Of a DNA stretch of 64,000 bases, positions 63,612 to 64,000 are shown piece by piece. The notes beneath the pieces are model-generated. The model was not told where the DNA came from. It did no database searches and worked only from the letters and a program-made list of their open reading frames with translations. The stretch comes from Hyphomicrobiales bacterium. Lineage in GTDB: Bacteria; Pseudomonadota; Alphaproteobacteria; Rhizobiales; Rhizobiaceae. The DNA lies in assembly GCA_900465915.1 (NCBI GenBank), contig UBKJ01000007.1, forward strand, positions 20,675 through 84,674, given 5' to 3'. A program made the translations under genes and the position numbers. Each line of letters begins with the position of its first letter. Position 1 is the stretch's first letter.

Positions 63612-64000
63612 ATGAGCGCACAGCCAAACCGTCTCGCATCCACGGATGCCGTGATCGACCGCTCGAAAATGGAGGTCTCCAAGACCGAGGTCGCGGTGGA
63701 GATCACCGACATGCACAAGTGGTATGGCGACTTCCACGTCCTGCGCGACATCAACCTGAAAGTGATGAAGGGCGAACGCATCGTGGTGGCCGGCCCGTCG
63801 GGCTCGGGCAAGTCGACCATGATCCGCTGCATCAACCGGCTGGAGGAGCACCAGAAGGGCAAGATCGTCGTCGACGGGATCGAGCTCACCAACGATCTCA
63901 AGAAGATCGACGAGGTGCGGCGCGAGGTCGGCATGGTGTTCCAGCACTTCAACCTGTTCCCGCACCTGACCATTCTCGAGAACTGCACGCTGGCCCCGAT
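63612..64000 (+). CDS. aapP: general L-amino acid ABC transporter ATPase AapP (truncated by window end)
   Basis: The first 129 codons of the ATP-binding subunit. Walker A is GPSGSGKST and the Q-loop is VFQHFNLFPHLTILEN; HKWYGDFHVLRDINLKV is the family N-terminus. The signature, Walker B and switch His lie beyond the window. It completes the aapJQMP operon. Confidence 0.95.
   Translation, partial: MSAQPNRLASTDAVIDRSKMEVSKTEVAVEITDMHKWYGDFHVLRDINLKVMKGERIVVAGPSGSGKSTMIRCINRLEEHQKGKIVVDGIELTNDLKKIDEVRREVGMVFQHFNLFPHLTILENCTLAP

Noticed and set aside
1..64000. CRISPR arrays, insertion sequences, prophage and rRNA
   Set aside because: No regularly spaced repeats, transposase or phage structural genes, and no rRNA-like sequence were seen on either strand.

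Overview
The window is 64 kb of very G+C-rich chromosome from an alphaproteobacterium of the order Hyphomicrobiales (Rhizobiales), most likely near the Brucellaceae/Phyllobacteriaceae. The evidence is the set of genes and their order: era-recO, lptF-lptG-lptD-surA-pdxA-rsmA, moaE-moaD-pgsA-uvrC, perM-hdaA beside purM-purN, and aapJQMP. It also includes an Omp25-type porin whose leader and mature N-terminus closely resemble Brucella Omp25, a DUF992 protein, a TIGR02301 protein and an NDUFS4-like complex I subunit. Both tRNA genes encode their CCA ends. I see no rRNA, CRISPR array, intact insertion sequence or prophage.

Layout. 1-9 kb: end of era, recO, a secreted alpha/beta hydrolase, a minus block (ygfZ, HD hydrolase, tyrosine phosphatase), a dihydroorotase-like amidohydrolase, small envelope proteins, Nudix, SRAP and a LysE/ArgO exporter. 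9-16 kb: cysS (with a possible Cys-codon leader), a GFA protein, citramalate synthase, RarD and an M23 protein. 16-24 kb: a minus operon for LPS transport and outer-membrane biogenesis (lptF, lptG, lptD, surA-like) running into pdxA and rsmA. 24-30 kb: pepA, holC, two membrane proteins, an ABC-F ATPase, DinB and ndk. 30-35 kb: a YbaY/META envelope protein, then molybdopterin synthase (moaE, moaD), pgsA, uvrC and a pteridine-reductase-like SDR. 35-42 kb: an Omp25-like porin, GST, RNase T2, rlmJ, an EamA transporter and a single-subunit molybdopterin oxidoreductase.

42.4-47 kb is the most interesting stretch and looks accessory. An SF0329-family gene is followed by a three-gene minus cassette: a polysaccharide pyruvyl transferase and two tandem paralogues of an uncharacterised PP-loop family that carries a QueC-like four-cysteine motif. 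The gap between the paralogues keeps a decayed copy of the 3' end of the pyruvyl transferase gene, so the duplication unit can be read directly. I infer a surface-glycan modification system in which the PP-loop proteins activate a carboxylate; no biochemical function can be read from the sequence alone.

47-64 kb: a DUF992 protein, purN-purM, perM-hdaA and an epimerase-like gene; an SH3 protein, an SDR with altered catalytic residues, an Omp31-like porin and a family 25 glycosyltransferase. These are followed by tRNA-Arg and tRNA-Pro around an NDUFS4-like gene, metC with a possible coupled 30-residue membrane microprotein, a PAP2 phosphatase, and the general amino-acid ABC transporter aapJ-aapQ-aapM-aapP, which the window edge truncates.
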